Assembly (NCBI RefSeq): GCF_001407835.1
Contig: NZ_CYUO01000005.1
Span: forward strand, 186,001-250,000
Length of the DNA stretch: 64,000 bases
Direction of reading: 5' to 3'
Source of the DNA: Lagierella massiliensis
GTDB taxonomy: Bacteria; Bacillota; Clostridia; Tissierellales; Peptoniphilaceae
Positions 63,738-64,000 of the stretch are shown here, one piece after another. The notes beneath the pieces were generated by a model, which searched no databases, had not been told where the DNA came from, and saw only the letters and a list, made by a program, of their open reading frames with translations. Positions within the stretch are counted from its first letter, which is position 1, and each line of letters begins with the position of its first letter. A program made the translations under genes and the position numbers.

Positions 63738-64000
<263 letters not shown>

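Overview
The window is a low-GC, gene-dense stretch of chromosome from an anaerobic Gram-positive bacterium. Ribosome binding sites are strong AGGAGG types, TTG start codons are common, and intrinsic terminators end most operons. The gene set (Hcp, rubredoxin, hemerythrin, flavodoxin, pyruvate:ferredoxin oxidoreductase, formate-tetrahydrofolate ligase, two selenium-linked genes, peptide uptake and peptidases) fits Tissierellia/Clostridia, for example the Peptoniphilus/Anaerococcus group. That placement is inferred from gene content, not from a marker comparison. No phage, insertion sequence or CRISPR array was seen.

Layout. 1-2.4 kb: a membrane protein and an ABC exporter. 2.4-2.86 kb: a repeat-rich gap. 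2.86-6.87 kb: a nitrosative/redox stress block (SDR oxidoreductase, Crp/Fnr regulator, Hcp, CxxC redox protein, hemerythrin) with a palindromic operator before hcp. 7-12 kb: M42 peptidase, two YitT proteins, DNA polymerase IV, GH25 lysozyme. 12.4-17.1 kb: MarR-FtsH, thioesterase and ABC exporter. 17.4-20 kb: an NSS transporter, a DMT transporter and DUF1294. 20-25.7 kb: tag, GDPD, DEAD helicase, rsuA, hemZ and an SRPBCC protein. 25.7-27.5 kb: a secreted cell-wall protein (CW-binding, SH3, 3D domains) preceded by WalR-like boxes. 27.5-29.7 kb: flavodoxin and DUF3793 behind a Fur-like box, and mnmH (tRNA 2-selenouridine synthase) with no ordinary start codon. 29.8-34.2 kb: a MacB/FtsX-type ABC system with a giant coiled-coil permease. 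34.4-37.6 kb: T-box/serS, a D,D-carboxypeptidase, tRNA-Arg(CCT) and a 53-residue rubredoxin. 37.7-43.3 kb: anti-sigma-like kinase, typA, fhs with a structured leader, a TrpR-like regulator and a membrane protein. 43.3-44.75 kb: hairpin repeats, then an arsR-arsM operon. 44.8-52.5 kb: lplA, secA, prfB (programmed frameshift), tex. 52.5-53.4 kb: a second repeat-rich gap. 53.4-64 kb: oppBCDF-oppA, pepP, uvrC, hprK and the start of a pyruvate:ferredoxin oxidoreductase gene.

The strongest discovery candidate is arsM (43576-44355, minus). Its reading frame meets an in-frame UGA exactly where ArsM proteins carry a conserved cysteine. The frame stays conserved after the UGA, and a short hairpin that meets the bacterial SECIS rules follows it, so it probably encodes a selenocysteine-containing arsenite methyltransferase. 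It sits under an ArsR repressor gene whose consensus promoter is bracketed by two near-identical operator palindromes. With mnmH about 14 kb away, the window points to an organism that uses selenium both in protein and in tRNA.

Other notable items are a modular dispersed repeat with six copies at three loci, a 95-bp inverted repeat pair with a compensatory base-pair change, a WalR-type regulatory region before a 3D-domain protein, and an fhs leader with mutually exclusive hairpins.
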